A stretch of DNA of 64,000 nucleotides from Pyxicephalus adspersus (GCF_032062135.1 NC_092859.1:43788952-43852951), one strand, 5' to 3'. Counted from the first letter of the stretch, positions 47,320 to 59,348 are shown. A program made the numbers and translations. The notes: generated by a model not told the origin, from the letters alone.

Positions 47320-47710
47320 ATGCTGTTAATGAAGTCAGCTGCAGCGGCCTCACTGCAAGTAAGCAATGTTATAATGACTAAGAATGTCAGGTCTGCCAAA
47401 TTTCTTTCTTGGTGATTGATAAGCATATGTTAATTGACGAGGTTCACCAGCTCCTGTGACTTGCTGTAAGCATCACAAGTCTTCCAATTCAAAGCTGCCT
47501 AGTTTTGTGTTTTTCTCTGATCAAAAAACAGCACTCATCAAGAGGAGATTGATAAATGAGAAGATATTTTAAGAAGTTGCTGGGATTAGTTTTTCCCGCT
47601 TGGCCTGCCCATCTTTCTTGCTAAAAGAGAAAAAATAAAATCTCTGCTCATGTTTCACAGCCCCCCATGCTGTGTTACATGTCCTTTTTCTGACAGGGAA
47701 CAATGCAGAC
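47320..47710. promoter_or_regulatory. Possible conserved non-coding block
   Basis: Repeat-free, with GATTGATAAGCATATGTTAA, TAATTGAC, CATATG and CAGCTG words consistent with homeodomain, Oct-like and E-box sites. No reading frame spans it. The call rests on composition only. Confidence 0.25.
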
Positions 47711-48086
47711 TGCAGTGACAATGCGATGTGACGCATATAGTACATGGAGTGCCTGCCTCAGGCAAGCAAGGATTTTGGAGACTAGAAACTAGTAAATCAA
47801 TGTGTTTGGGGAAACCAAGTTTAACTCTCTCTTTTACATACTATTACAAATGAAGTTTTGTTTTTAGTGAATACAACATGAATACAAAATATAAATATTA
47901 GATATTAGTGAGAAAAGTTCAAAGAAGCAGGCGTTGTGTTGTCAAATTGGTTGGCAGTCTTGCCCTGAAGCATGGTGGTCTAATTCCCAAAAAGTCACAC
48001 TCCTTTGTTTATGTTAATAACACATAACAAACACACACATAATAGTACACAGTTAATAGACATTACATTTACACAGAATTTACACT
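47711..48086. other. No recognisable feature
   Basis: Nothing recognised. Confidence 0.4.
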
Positions 48087-48232
48087 TGGGGCTATATTTG
48101 TAAAACGGAATAAGACATTCACTCAAACATTCTCTTGTGGGAATCCTCCAGGTTCATGTGTTTCAATGAGAGTAATTGATTCCCACCTGAGAATGTTTGA
48201 GGGAATGTCAAATTGGAGTATACCTCTCTAGG
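48087..48232. mobile_element. MITE-like repeat fragment related to 16478-16600
   Basis: GGGGCTATATTTGTAAAACG at the left, internal CATGTGTTTCAATGAGAGTA and GATTCCCACCTGAGAATG match the other copy, partly in inverse orientation. Confidence 0.45.
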
Positions 48233-48394
48233 TCATTTACCCATGTCTACTTAAAACACATTAAAGTAAATTTGCCCATCTTTTTTTCCCTTTTTAAAAT
48301 TCACCCATCTCAATTCACACAGGACAAATAAGCACTTTTAATATAATCAATTTTTAAGTTATTTTTTAAAAATATACTCCTATCAGTATATTAG

Positions 48395-48640
48395 TGAATC
48401 AAAGGGGGCACAGGAACATGAAAGTAACCAGAGCACACATGGAATATGGATCACAGGGGGCTCTAGGGTCACAGTAGGGAAAGAGATAACGGGAGGCATC
48501 GGGGTCACAAAAGGCAATGGAGACACAACAGGCACCAGAGACACTGAAGGGGCCAGATACCCTAGCATGGGGGATCAGCGCTAGCTTGGAAGCAATGCAC
48601 TGGAGGAGAGACACTGGATCCAGAGGCACAGCGGGTGTGA
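48395..48640. repeat. Degenerate minisatellite, GGGGTCACA/GGCACA-type units
   Basis: Loose repeats of about 20 bp with words GGGGCACAGG, GGATCACAGG, GGGTCACAGT, GGGGTCACAA and GAGACAC produce long spurious minus-strand frames rich in Pro and Val. Confidence 0.55.
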
Positions 48641-49050
48641 CATTTGTAGCATTGCATTAGTGCCATGCATTAATTCTGTAATACATGTTTTAACTGAGAT
48701 CTAAGGGGAAATTATTTTAAAACATTGTATAAAACAGCAATTTACCTTTTTTAACAGAAATTTTAAGAATGACAAGTTGGCCTAACTTGTCCACCCACAC
48801 ACATTAATTTGGATCAATGTTTTTTCCCCATCATAGTGGAGTAATATGCGTTGATTCTCCACACCAAAGGTTCTTAACCTTTCTACAATTACCCCTAGTT
48901 GATTGTTATTAATGTCTAACTTTGAACCAGTATGGCTCCAAAAGGTGTAAATAGTTACATATGGATAGCTCTTAACAGAAAAGCTGAAATAAAGTCATAA
49001 GGATGTTATCATATGTATTTATATTAAAAAGAAACAGGGATCACAAATGC
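48641..49050. other. No recognisable feature
   Basis: Nothing recognised. Confidence 0.4.
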
Positions 49051-49294
49051 CTAAAATATGAAATGAAGTTAGTTACTTCTATCATTACTTGCATGTCATC
49101 TTACAATATTTTCATTAGGGTTCAATATTTGCAGAAAATTTAGTTCACTTTTAAATGATTCTAAGGTCCTACCTAAAACATGAAATGAAGTTAGTTACGT
49201 CTATCATTACTTGCATGTCATCTTACAATATTTTCATTAGGATTCAATATTTGCAGAAAATTTTGTTCACTTTTAAATGATTTTAAGGTCCTAC
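49051..49294. repeat. 122-bp tandem duplication, two copies
   Basis: 49051-49172 and 49173-49294 are aligned end to end with about five differences by eye (for example TTACTTCT/TTACGTCT and AGGGTTC/AGGATTC). It is a recent non-transposon duplication. Confidence 0.95.
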
Positions 49295-50229
49295 CTAGTT
49301 TTCCTATGCCTTGGTTCCCAAACCGACACGTAGTATGGATTCCCTTGGTTGTTAACCCTTGTTCTATGTATGTCAGTTGTCTTATTTAAATTTCTAGTTT
49401 AATTCTATTTTAATTTCTAGTAAACAAAAATTATGCATTTATTCATTTTATTCCTGTATACTGTAAATAGAATGAAAAATATACTGTTTATTATACCACA
49501 CATGCTTCAAACCTTGCTAAAATGATGAAGAATGTTCTGCTTTTCTGATCCCTTCCTCTATAAATCTGACCTCAAGAAATTTGATTGAAAGGGTTTAAAT
49601 CAAACCCACATGCAATTCTGTTTTTTCATGGATATAATTAGATGTGTTTGGAGACCTTTACTTTTTTACACTTCCCAAAAAATAGTGTTTTATAACTATT
49701 TGTGATGTAGGGACCCGGCAAAGAAAGGAAGCAGAGTTCAATTTAATATCATGTTAGGGTCAGGAATGGGAATTATGGAAATATTTTAGGAGTGGCAGGA
49801 GGCTGCTGATCATTTAGCTAAGAGAGTGATCACTGTGTAAGAGAATTTTCACTTAGGTTAGTGAATGTGGTGAAAATTTGATTTAAAAATTACCCAAACT
49901 GTTAAGTGAACACCCTTTATTCTTTTTGTACGTCAGCCTCAATGCTTATGGAATTCATACACAACTTGGTTCCGAAAGAGAGACAGACCTCCAAATCATG
50001 GATAGTTGTAGGTAGTGTTGCACATGGAACAGATGATAGAAGTATGTTTTAAAACGTTTATGAAAACTTTCTAGGTAGGGTATATTATTTTAAAATATTA
50101 TTTTGTAGATTTTAGATTTTCAGAACATCCTTTATAGCTGAGAAAATTGACATAAAAATGTAATTAAAATCATTTATGTGTGCCAGCAGCCTTTTCCCCT
50201 GCTGAAAAAGTTAGAAATGTACAACAATC
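49295..50229. other. No recognisable feature
   Basis: Nothing recognised. Confidence 0.4.
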
Positions 50230-50590
50230 GATAGGATTCTGGTACAGAAGACAGGCGATGGTTATAAAAGATGATAATAGAAGGATGTTAGTGCCAGTAG
50301 AGGATGTGGAAATCTCTGGATGACAAGAGGTGATAGTGGAGGGGTGAAAGTGGTGGGAGAAAATCTTAGGGAGCTGTAAGGGGACAGAAGATGTTGGTGA
50401 AGCAGTTGGTAGTTGGTGGAATGTAAGAGGTTATAGTGTAGGACTGTTAGATGATAGTAAAGAGATGTGAATGGCAGGCAGTGATAGTAAATGTGTGTAT
50501 AGGAAAGGAGATGATGGTAGTGGTAAGGAGTTTTGTATGGGACAGGATGATTATAGAAGTCTATAAAGAATTGATGATAATGGTGGGAGA
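50230..50590. repeat. Purine-rich degenerate tandem tract
   Basis: Loose repetition of GATGATAGTG, GGATGTTAGTG, GGTGATAGTGGAGGGG and related words over about 350 bp. It has no coding meaning. Confidence 0.5.
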
Positions 50591-50659
50591 GAGGGGGTCA
50601 CATAGTTCATCAGGGATCATCTCAGGTGGACAGCAGGGACTGGACACAAGTTGTGGACA

Positions 50660-50860
50660 AGAGGAGAGGGAAGGGGGAGAACAACAGAGCTGCACTCTTT
50701 CACTTTCACTTGTATTACAATCACTCATTATGGATCCACCAGGACAAATCAACAAATGAACAACGTCAGACGCGCTCTATACATGCCGGATTCTTGTCTG
50801 ATACCAGCCCTGAAGCAATTATCAGGCGAGAATCATCTGACGTGTGTATGAAGTCTAAGT
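50660..50860 (+). mobile_element. AGCTRCGTACACAC-family MITE fragment
   Basis: AGGGGAGA-type purine run, then ATGGATCCACCAGGAC, GCCGGATTCTTGTCTGATAC, TTATCAGGCGAGAATC and GACGTGTGTATGAAG match in order the right two-thirds of the copy at 53393-53723. The left terminus is absent. Confidence 0.7.
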
Positions 50861-51745
50861 GAGGTAGGCCAGTAACAACACCACTGCTTCCAAATTTTCC
50901 ATTCATGGGAAGTGAAAGTGCAGTTTTTTTGTACCAGCTGACTTGTACTGAACAGAGAGAGGGGGCACAATAATAAAATGTCACTTTGCACTTGTCAGAG
51001 TGGCTCACAGAGCAGTAGTAAAGCAACTCAACAAATAAATAAAGTGTCCTAAAAAAAGCATTAGGACCCAGTTTAGAAGCACTTGTAAAACGCTTGAAAA
51101 CACACCAGGGAAACAAAGTGCAGCTATGGTATAGTGTGGGAATCTACGGATCATGCATCACACAAGTCACCCTAAATTATTTTTTTTACTTATTATTGAT
51201 AGATGTGTATATTCTGGCAATCATGATACACTAAGAATCCTTATAAAAATTCAAAGAAAGATGCCGAACAGCATTTTTATGGATTGTAAACAAGGGGCTA
51301 TATACTTCGTTCTACCAATTTCTTCCCTTAAAGTTAATGCATGATGAGATTTCTTTTGGTAGTGGAACATCTAAATGCCACCATACTGTTCACTTAAGAA
51401 TATATATTTAGGTTTATGTTACACTGCCCAACAAGGGAACTTTTACCTATGTTAGGAGTAATTGACCTTATGTTTTATATTTATATTTCAGGTTATTAGT
51501 TTCTATTTTTTAAAATGTATTGCATTACACTGTAGTATCTATTACACCCACCTATGATTCATGTACATGTTTAAGTTTATTTTATAAATATACTGTTGTG
51601 CAGCTGTCAGCATTTTCACTTGTTGCTCACAGTAGGGGTCATATTCAGCTATTTATGACATCTATGGCTTTTTCTTATTGCTAAGACACCCTGATATTCT
51701 TGAAGTTATTTATAACTATGTTACTGAAACGTTATATCTGGAGAA
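50861..51745. other. No recognisable gene
   Basis: The 116-codon minus-strand stretch 50766-51116 overlaps the MITE fragment and has no known motif. Confidence 0.35.
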
Positions 51746-51747
51746 TA

Positions 51748-51966
51748 GCCTGATTTATTAAATCTTTCCAAGACTGGATAAAATGGGTGAACTTTGATAA
51801 ATTGGCAACCCCAGAATTGTTCTTTTTAAGCAATCATTTGCCTAGCAGGCAAATTTTTCAACCAAAAGCATATCCAATTCACGTTTTCTGGATCACTCAG
51901 GTTCTTCCATAATAGTCTATCTTCTCCAGTCTTGGGGGGGGGGGGGGGGGTGATTAAAGCAGGCCC
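51748..51966. mobile_element. MITE, GCCTGATTTATTAAAGCTC family, copy 4, with G17 run
   Basis: It begins GCCTGATTTATTAAATCTTT and ends GATTAAAGCAGGCC, with the CAGGTTCTTCCATAATAGTC body word. A G17 run (51934-51950) replaces the usual CTTGGAGAGC near the right end. Confidence 0.75.
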
Positions 51967-52399
51967 TATGTGTTTTTTATCAAATTTGGGTTGAGTGTTC
52001 TTGGGAAATAAATTGATTGAGTATTTTTGATTCCCCTTGGCAGATTTCTTCAATTAAGAAAAAAACGCATAAATTGGTAAATTGGTAATTAGTTTTACTG
52101 CTCAAAAGAAGTTATGTAATCATCCATGATCAAATGCTTGCAACTAAAGATACAGCATAAACCCTAGCTATGAATTACATAGCACCATTCTATAATAAAA
52201 AAATAAATAAATAAATAAAAGTTTTTAAAATTATAATATATCACAAAATCTGCAATACACAAACAAATGCAACCCTTAAAGGGGGATATTTTCCAAAAAC
52301 GGCAACTGTAAAACATAAATACAGCAAATTAGGACTAGTCCAAGATCCATGAAAAATATGTTTGTTGAAATTGTGGTGATAAGAAAGCTGTACATAATG
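51967..52399. other. AT-rich spacer with (AAAT)n at about 52195-52218
   Basis: A short AAATAAAT microsatellite; nothing else recognised. Confidence 0.5.
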
Positions 52400-52400
52400 A

Positions 52401-52614
52401 TCCTGATTTATTAAAGCTCCTAAATACTGGAAAAGATAGACCATCATGGGAGAACCTGGGTGATCCAGCAATCCTGGAATAAATCTGCAAAAAACATTTG
52501 CCAAATAATAACAAATGTTTTTAAGAAATTAATTTCAGGTTTGCTCGATCACCCATTTTCACCCATGATAGTCTAACTTCTCCAGTCTTGGAGATCTTTA
52601 ATAAATCAAGCCCA
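52401..52614. mobile_element. MITE, GCCTGATTTATTAAAGCTC family, copy 5
   Basis: TCCTGATTTATTAAAGCTCC at the left and AGATCTTTAATAAATCAAGC at the right are inverted; GGGTGATCCAGCAATCCTGG and GCTCGATCACCCATTTTCAC form the inner inverted pair. Confidence 0.8.
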
Positions 52615-52703
52615 ATGTGACAATAGTGAATTTTAGAAAAGGGTTTAAAGGAGGTAAAACATTCTAACCTTTTTTTAAAATCTTTTTTGTGTTTGCACGA
52701 TAG

Positions 52704-52785
52704 TACTATGAAAACCTGTGCCATGAAAACCAGATGATGATCACACCAGAAAAAGCTGCCAAGTACCACCCAATGGAAAAGCCAG
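52704..52785 (+). other. Candidate short coding exon (unassigned)
   Basis: A pyrimidine-rich tract ending GCACGATAG (52695-52703) is followed by 82 bases open in only one of three frames, reading YYENLCHENQMMITPEKA and then AKYHPMEKP, ending CCAG before GTACCT, a possible weak splice donor. Read through the donor, the frame continues 11 residues to a TAA, so it could also be a terminal exon. The sequence is not part of any repeat recognised here. I do not recognise the protein. A frame of this length can occur by chance. Confidence 0.3.
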
Positions 52786-52818
52786 GTACCTTAGTTATAG
52801 TGTGTGACAATTTTTAAC

Positions 52819-53389
52819 ATTTTCAGTGCAGTCAGTTTGCTGTGAGCTATAGTTCAGAGAAGGTGTGTTCTAAAGTGTGCTGAAAAATCACGGCACACCA
52901 CATTAACATGAAATTTTGTCTGAATTTGCAAATAAGTACTAAAGAAACACTAAAAATGTTAAAATCAGTTTTTGGTGAAGTGGTGATTTCATAATGGTTG
53001 TGGGAGCAGTAGAAATCAGCAGTGCCCCTCTAAAACATCCTATGCCTAACTATCCCAGCAGCAGAATTTTTGTATGACCAAATGATCAATATTCTGGTCA
53101 AATATAACTATAACCCAAATAATTATAGCAACACTACTACAGGATCCAGAGTTTCCTTTTGGGGTTTTATATGCTTGTCTTAATAATCTTTAAAAATTGA
53201 ACTCTTTAAATAGCAGTAAACTTGTATAAAGTTACAAAGAAAACCAAGAAAAAAAAGTGATAATATTCATACAAAACTAGTCAGTGCTCACAATTTTTGC
53301 AAACTGTGATTTCCAAATATGGAGGCTTTCTAAAAAAAATCAGCATTTAAACTAATTAGGAAACTCAGCTGCAGGATATTTTGCAGGTC
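52819..53389. other. No recognisable feature
   Basis: Nothing recognised. Confidence 0.4.
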
Positions 53390-53392
53390 TAA

Positions 53393-53723
53393 AGCTGCGT
53401 ACACACCTGCAATTTTTCTCGTTGGAAAGGATCTTTCACGATCCTTTCCAACGAGAAAAGACTGCACGATGCATGAACGATGCTGTACATACAGCACCGT
53501 TCATGCTCTATGGAGAGGGGAGGGGGAGAGCGACGGAGCGGCACCCTGCTGCGCGCTCTCCCCTTCCCTTTCATTACGATCGGTCGTCGTCCATCGTCCA
53601 TGGATCCGCCAGGACGGTCGTCGGACGATGGACGACGACCGACTGTACACACGGCAGATTTTCGCCCGATAATTGGCCGATACCGATTATCGGGCGAGAA
53701 AAATTTGCCGTGTGTACGCAGCT
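53393..53723. mobile_element. AGCTRCGTACACAC-family MITE, copy 5 (331 bp, complete)
   Basis: The left end AGCTGCGTACACACCTGCAA and right end GTGTGTACGCAGCT are flanked by TAA on both sides (53390-53392, 53724-53726). Inside, TTGGAAAGGATCTTTCACGA / GATCCTTTCCAACGAG forms a hairpin, as do the ACGGTCGTCGGACGATGG blocks and the CCCGATAAT/ATTATCGGGCG pair. It is the most intact copy here. Its many overlapping open frames are side effects of GC-rich palindromes. Confidence 0.9.
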
Positions 53724-53726
53724 TAA

Positions 53727-54194
53727 GTCATGTGCCTAGAAAGTAATTTGCTGTACAATTTGCCTTTTTTTTGTTAACGCTTATCAAAACCCTATTATGT
53801 GCAGGGCTTGGGCTGAGTTCTTGCGGACAGCAATTATGGTGCAAAAGATCAGCATGTAGGGAAGGTTTGTGCTGGTACAGGATGAGTAAGAGGACATCTG
53901 GAAAGTACTTGTCAGGGCTGACATAATGCAGAACTTCAGTATCTTAAGTGGAGTTCGTTAAGGGCTGGAAGCTTGTCTTTGCTTAACTTTTAGACAGATA
54001 AATCATTTTGCACATTGTATTCCATTCTCTCTGTCAATACACTTCAGGAGCTATTCATTCCAAACTAGGAAGCAGCTGGTACTTATTAGGATTCAATGAC
54101 CTTGTGCTTTGATTGACAGCAACAAAAAAAAGACACAAAAAAAAGTGTACACAGTGGTCACACAGGCTGTATATCATATATGGTGTGTGCTCTC

Positions 54195-54198
<4 letters not shown>
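53727..54198. other. Unassigned, possibly conserved
   Basis: Repeat-free sequence with words like GATAAATCATTTTGCACATT; nothing decisive. Confidence 0.25.
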
Positions 54199-54230
<32 letters not shown>

Positions 54231-54238
54231 TATATATA
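54199..54238. repeat. (TA)n microsatellite
   Basis: About 19 TA units interrupted once by an extra A pair. Confidence 0.9.
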
Positions 54239-54358
54239 TGTAAGCATAAGTAAGCACTGTATAGCACCATACACACTTTATATTTTCATCACTCAATCAA
54301 TACTTTCTAATCATGAAAAGCTGCTGTTTATATTGTGTCCCCCAACAAGTAAAATAGG

Positions 54359-54402
54359 TAACAGCCACTGTAACATGTGATAACAGCCACTGTAACATTT
54401 AT
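54359..54402. repeat. 22-bp tandem duplication
   Basis: TAACAGCCACTGTAACAT is repeated twice in tandem. Confidence 0.85.
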
Positions 54403-54904
54403 TGATGCCCCACATCCGGGCACCTCCTGCTCCTACTTACCCCTCCTATCTCCATAGAACATGCTCCTTGATCTGTACAGTAATTGCTACTAAAAAGTCA
54501 CCCAAAATTATCACTAACAATCATTTCAGAGACAATAAAAATATAAACTTCTTTCAAAGTGGCTAATTTGTAAACAACTGATATTTTCCCATTTTCAGTC
54601 ACTTTTAGAATAAGGTATTTAATGGCAATGGTCATTTGGAACTTTTGCTCACAAGGTTTTTATTTTTTTTTTACTTGCAATTTACAAAGCACATCATCAA
54701 CATTCCTCTTTTATAAAGTGAACAATTTGTATCACACAACAATGGTAAGCTTTTATTAACTAAATCATACAGTCCTTGATTGTATAATTTCATAAATTCA
54801 GGCCAAAAAACACATTGACGTATTGTTGGATAATGCAAGAAGGCTGGTAAACTTATAGAAAAACCATACAAACTTAATTAAGTACAGCAAGATTCCATCT
54901 TATG
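54403..54904. other. No recognisable feature
   Basis: Nothing recognised. Confidence 0.4.
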
Positions 54905-55791
54905 AACCTGATTTAATAAAGCTTTCCAAGGCTGGAGAAGATACAGTTTCACCAGTGAACCAGCAAACCTGGAATGGATTTCTTGAAAGTCATTTGCTAT
55001 TTGTTAGCAATTTGTTAGGAAATGCTCTGTCCAGCTACTCCATGCTGCGCACCATCACACTTTGAAACTCAGTTTATCCTGTCTAGCAATGTCATTTGCA
55101 GCAGCCTCTGCTTTTCTTTAGTTGTGCAACCTGATGTTTTTTGGCATCCCCAGCATCCATTGTTGGGCTGCGTACAGCTGAAGGGGATCTAGTGGCTGAT
55201 CAGCTCACTGTTGTGCTGCGCTGCTATTGGCTGCTGGGACTTTATAGCCTCTCTGTTTCCGATCACCAGTGCCTGGTATAGCGTCTCCGGGGTTTATCTG
55301 TGCTGGTGAGATTCTGAGGGTTTTTCTGTTGCGGACCTTTGCCTATTCCTGACATTCCGTTTGAACTCTGCCCGGAGCGGTCTTTGCTTGTGACCCCGAC
55401 TCTGTGCGCTTTCCTTTGTTCCTCGCTTGGTGGACTGATTTCTTGTGTTTTGACTTCGGCTTGTTTCTGGATTACCTGATAATTCTGTACTCTGTATTTG
55501 TGGGCTCCTGGTCAGCTGCCCTACCTATCTCCAGACACCATCCATCGCGCACCAAGTCCTGAGGGCAACTGAGTGCTGGGAGATGCAACCAGTCTCCCGA
55601 GGCTAAGTGGGGGCTGCTATAGGTGAAGACTGTGGTGATAGATTGGGGGACTGGTATCTGGGGAATACTGGTACTGACCAGTCCTTACACAATTATTTTC
55701 AATCCTGGACCAGATCCATTCCAGGTTAGCTGGATCACCCAGGTTCATTGATGAAAGTGTCTCTTCTCCAGCCTTAAAGAGCTTTAATAAA
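54905..55791. mobile_element. MITE, GCCTGATTTATTAAAGCTC family, copy 6, split by an LTR
   Basis: The left half 54905-55012 (ACCTGATTTAATAAAGCTTT, CAGCAAACCTGGAATGGATT) and right half 55690-55791 (GATCCATTCCAGGTTAGCTG, CTTCTCCAGCCTTAAAGAGC) belong to one copy interrupted at its centre. Confidence 0.8.
55013..55689 (+). mobile_element. Solo LTR, 677 bp, with 5-bp target duplication
   Basis: It begins TGTTAGGAAATGCTCTGTCC and ends CCAGTCCTTACA, with CAATT duplicated at 55008-55012 and 55690-55694. TGTTAGGA...TCCTTACA ends and a GC-richer body with TTTGCCTATTCCTGACATTC and GTTTTGACTTCGGCTTGTTT words fit Ty3/gypsy-type LTRs of frogs. No internal retroelement sequence remains. Confidence 0.85.
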
Positions 55792-57500
55792 TAAAATAAT
55801 AAAGACCCATAGAGAGAACTGCAGATAACCAGGACTTATATGCCCTTGCCCCAGATGCTGATGCTCTGATGAGTTGTACCTAGAAGCTTGTCAAGCCACT
55901 TCTGGGCCTCACATTGGTGGGGATGACAACTTTACTGACCGAGACAGGGGAAGCATGTGATCAAAGCTGACAAAGTCCAGCATTACGGACAACAACTGTG
56001 ATGCTCCTAAATTTAGTGCCAACATGCAGTGCTATTTACTAGTGTGCCCACCTCAAATCACCATGTACACATATTAAAAAGCTAAAAACATCAGAGAAAA
56101 CATATTACAACATGTCCAAATGCATAAAAGGTGTATCAATAAAAAAATCAAATTATCCACTAAACACAGCAATATCTTACATTCCCAAAGCCAACAGTAA
56201 CCTTGCCATATGTGGTTGGATTACACCTTCCTATCCTCTTTTTTACTCTTTCGGAAAAGGACACAACTTCTATACTGGACCCATACGGTATACCAGTATA
56301 GGCTAAATACATTATTGCATCCCATCTACATAAAAGCGTGTGAGGGTGAACTCACAGCTAGTTTTTTGTGGTGTCTGAACTCCAGATTTAGTGTGTTCCT
56401 AATGGAGAGAAGGGTTTGCCAACAATTTACAATGTGCTTTACACTTTTGAGCCTATTAAATGCATACTACAGATATGAAGTGGTATGAAGTACATGCCAG
56501 CAGGGACACTTTCAGAGGGTTTTAAGTTAAAGGTTGAGAGTCTTATTTGTGAGTTTAAAATGAAACAATTATACTGGATACTTTTTGCATTTTGAACTCA
56601 AAGATGGGATTTAATATTGAAGTAATGTGAATTTTAAAACTGACTTTAAATGTTTTTGCAATACATAAACTCACATTGATTAAAAGAGATTATAAGATTT
56701 TCTCTTCCTCTTTTCCCTTACCATGAATTGTTGGTGATCCCTCTGTCTTAAAGGCCATTGAACAAATGTCTCTTTTGAACTCTGTAAAATATTCCCAGTG
56801 TACTCCTGGATGCATTTCATTCTCTTTCAAGAAGTACTACAGTATATGCAGCTCCCAGTGATATAAAATGTTATGTTATTCCAAGCCTGAAAGTGATGTT
56901 GTTCAGTGGTCGATTATACCAGAAGATGTTTAAATTTGGCTAGTATGGGAAACATGGATAAAGTTTAGGATTAAGCACCAGTATGTGTGTAGTATATGCC
57001 TGCCTGTAGATGATATTGTATTCTTAGGGGTGGCAGCACATGTGGATTGTGGGCAAGATGAGTATTTTCCAACCATATTCACAATAAAAATGGCCATTCA
57101 GAGTTGATCGCATAGTTACATAGGCACATGGTAAATAAAGCAATGAAGAAAATATTAAATAATAATGCAACCATAAACTCACAGTACAGTAAATAAATTC
57201 CCATAAAGAATGGTAAAATTTGCACTGAAAATGGGACTTCAGAAAACAGTCTTCCCAATCCCTAGAGGCAATCAGATCAATAGTCTACAGTACTATTTTG
57301 TATTAATATCAATATCCATTAATACTGTGCATTTAAAAATATATTTATTTAAGTTTAAGCATCTTATAAGCTTCCTGGAACCATCCAAAGGGAGATTTTT
57401 ACTGCAAAGGATGATCTTCCTGTTTGGATGTTAAACATTTTTTCCTCAGGCACAAAGAGTATGTCATAGTCACCATAATGTTTCGTGTGCTTAAGTGCTT
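55792..57500. other. No recognisable gene or repeat
   Basis: Short open stretches (56112-56306, 56210-56488, 57210-57434) have no recognisable motif. Confidence 0.35.
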
Positions 57501-59340
57501 TTACTGTTTTATTCTGTAAAAGATGCATGATAAAATGTTCAAAAATGTGGGACAAACACAATATAAGCATCAGCGTGGAGTTTTCCTTTAGACATGCCAG
57601 AAATATATTCATGTCTTTGATGCCTATAGTGTGCACAATGACCGACCACACACATTTTGGCCTTTGTTACCAAATAAAGTCAAGATACTGGGACCCATTT
57701 TATTAGTAGTAACAAGATGAATCAGAGAGAAGACATCATACAGACAACAGTGAACAAACCCTGTGGCTTTCTGGATGTAATCAAGATGACATCCTGCCCT
57801 ATTATAGCTCTATGAATGGGTCATTGATAAATCTAAGGATTTCAAAATGCCCCATTGTGTAAAAGATTTGGAGATCTGGCTTGTCAGTTCATTACAAGAG
57901 AAATGCCTCCCATTTAGTAAGAGACACATGTTGATTGCAATTGGAGAGTATTTTTGTCCCTTGACTCATTCCTATAGGAAAGAATCAGAAAAATGTCACA
58001 TCTTTCTTTGGCTCTGTGAAATATTGCCATCTACTTGGAAAAAAAAGAATATATTCTTTGTATGCCTAAATAAGATCCTATTTTGGTATTTTTAGGGACA
58101 GACCAACACAAACTCACATTATTGGTATTTTTAATTATTATTATTATTTTTGCATATTATACCTTTATAAAAATACTATAGCTTGTACTGTATAACATCT
58201 AACTCATCCCATTCATTTTTCCCTTCCCATTTCATCTTTTCACATAGAGTAATAAATAGTTGTTTTTTTTCTCAGAGCTCAACTTCTTCTTTTACACATT
58301 GAGTCTGATATAATAAAGCACCTGCACCTCCATGCTCTTCTGTTGGCATTCCCAGACTGGGTAGCCCAGGAGCTGACAATTTCCACTTCTGGGCATAGCT
58401 TGGGAACTGTGTGTCACTAAAAGCCAAAGACTCCATGGCTAGTGTTGGCCAGGACTCACATTAGCCTCTGAGATTGGGCACTGTTTAAAAATATGTACTG
58501 GGAGAAAAAGTTTATTGTGAGTGTATATACACTTGATTGGTATAATTTTTTTACTCACTTTTTTTTTTACTCACTGGTCACTTAAAAACGACCATATTTT
58601 TTAATGCATAGTATATTTTTCTTTTCCAGGCTGTATACAAAATATTTTATACATGTGAAGAAAGTTGCTCTTTGTGACTTGGAGCCTTTCAATGACTCAC
58701 AGAAGACAAACCTAAAATAATTAGGTACAAAGAAGGTCCAAAGACTGAACCGAAATGTCTTCAGTGTTCCAACAAAAGAAAGCGGAGAGCTGCCCTTGTG
58801 AAAACAGAAGAAACACATTTTAAAAGGATTTTCAGGTATTTGGTAAATGGCTGAGGTCAATTAGATATTATCTATCCAGACCTCATTTATTGAAGGCAAA
58901 ACTGAGTTGCTACAGCAACAGATGCGGATGGTCTTCAGAGGGAAAGGTGTGAAGCAAGGCCATCAGATCAACTTTTCTTTGTATCTAAACTCCCATGGAT
59001 GTGACATTATCCTGCGCTTTCAAGTTCTCTCACCTTTCTCTTTGACTCTGTCTCTCAGTATTTTTTTTTTAAATCTGCTGCATGGCCAGATTAAAGGGAA
59101 TATTTTATTGAAAAAAAAACTTTAAAGTGCAGTTTCTTCTGGCATCTATCTAACCGGTCAACAATGACATTTGTAATGTAAATGCTGGAAAAATGAATAA
59201 TTTCCAAAATTGATAAATGTCTCCAGGCCACTTATAGTAAGATCTCTGTACTTTACATCCATGTTGTGTACATCTGCTGTGTCCATAATGATGGGGCACA
59301 CATAGCAAGGAGCACTGAGGTGGAACCGCTAAATTTTTAC
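57501..59340. other. No recognisable gene
   Basis: A 92-codon minus-strand open stretch (58582-58860) is the longest clean one and has no recognised domain. 58300-58400 has a faint TGATATAATAAAGCACCTGC word reminiscent of the MITEs. Confidence 0.35.
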
Positions 59341-59348
59341 CTGCCAGC

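Noticed and set aside
48383..48629. Minus-strand frames with PVV/PFV repeats resembling a repetitive protein
   Set aside because: They follow from a degenerate minisatellite; the repeat drifts between frames.
53389..53746. Several 67-105-codon frames on both strands
   Set aside because: All are within the palindromic MITE; mirror-image frames are a consequence of its inverted repeats.
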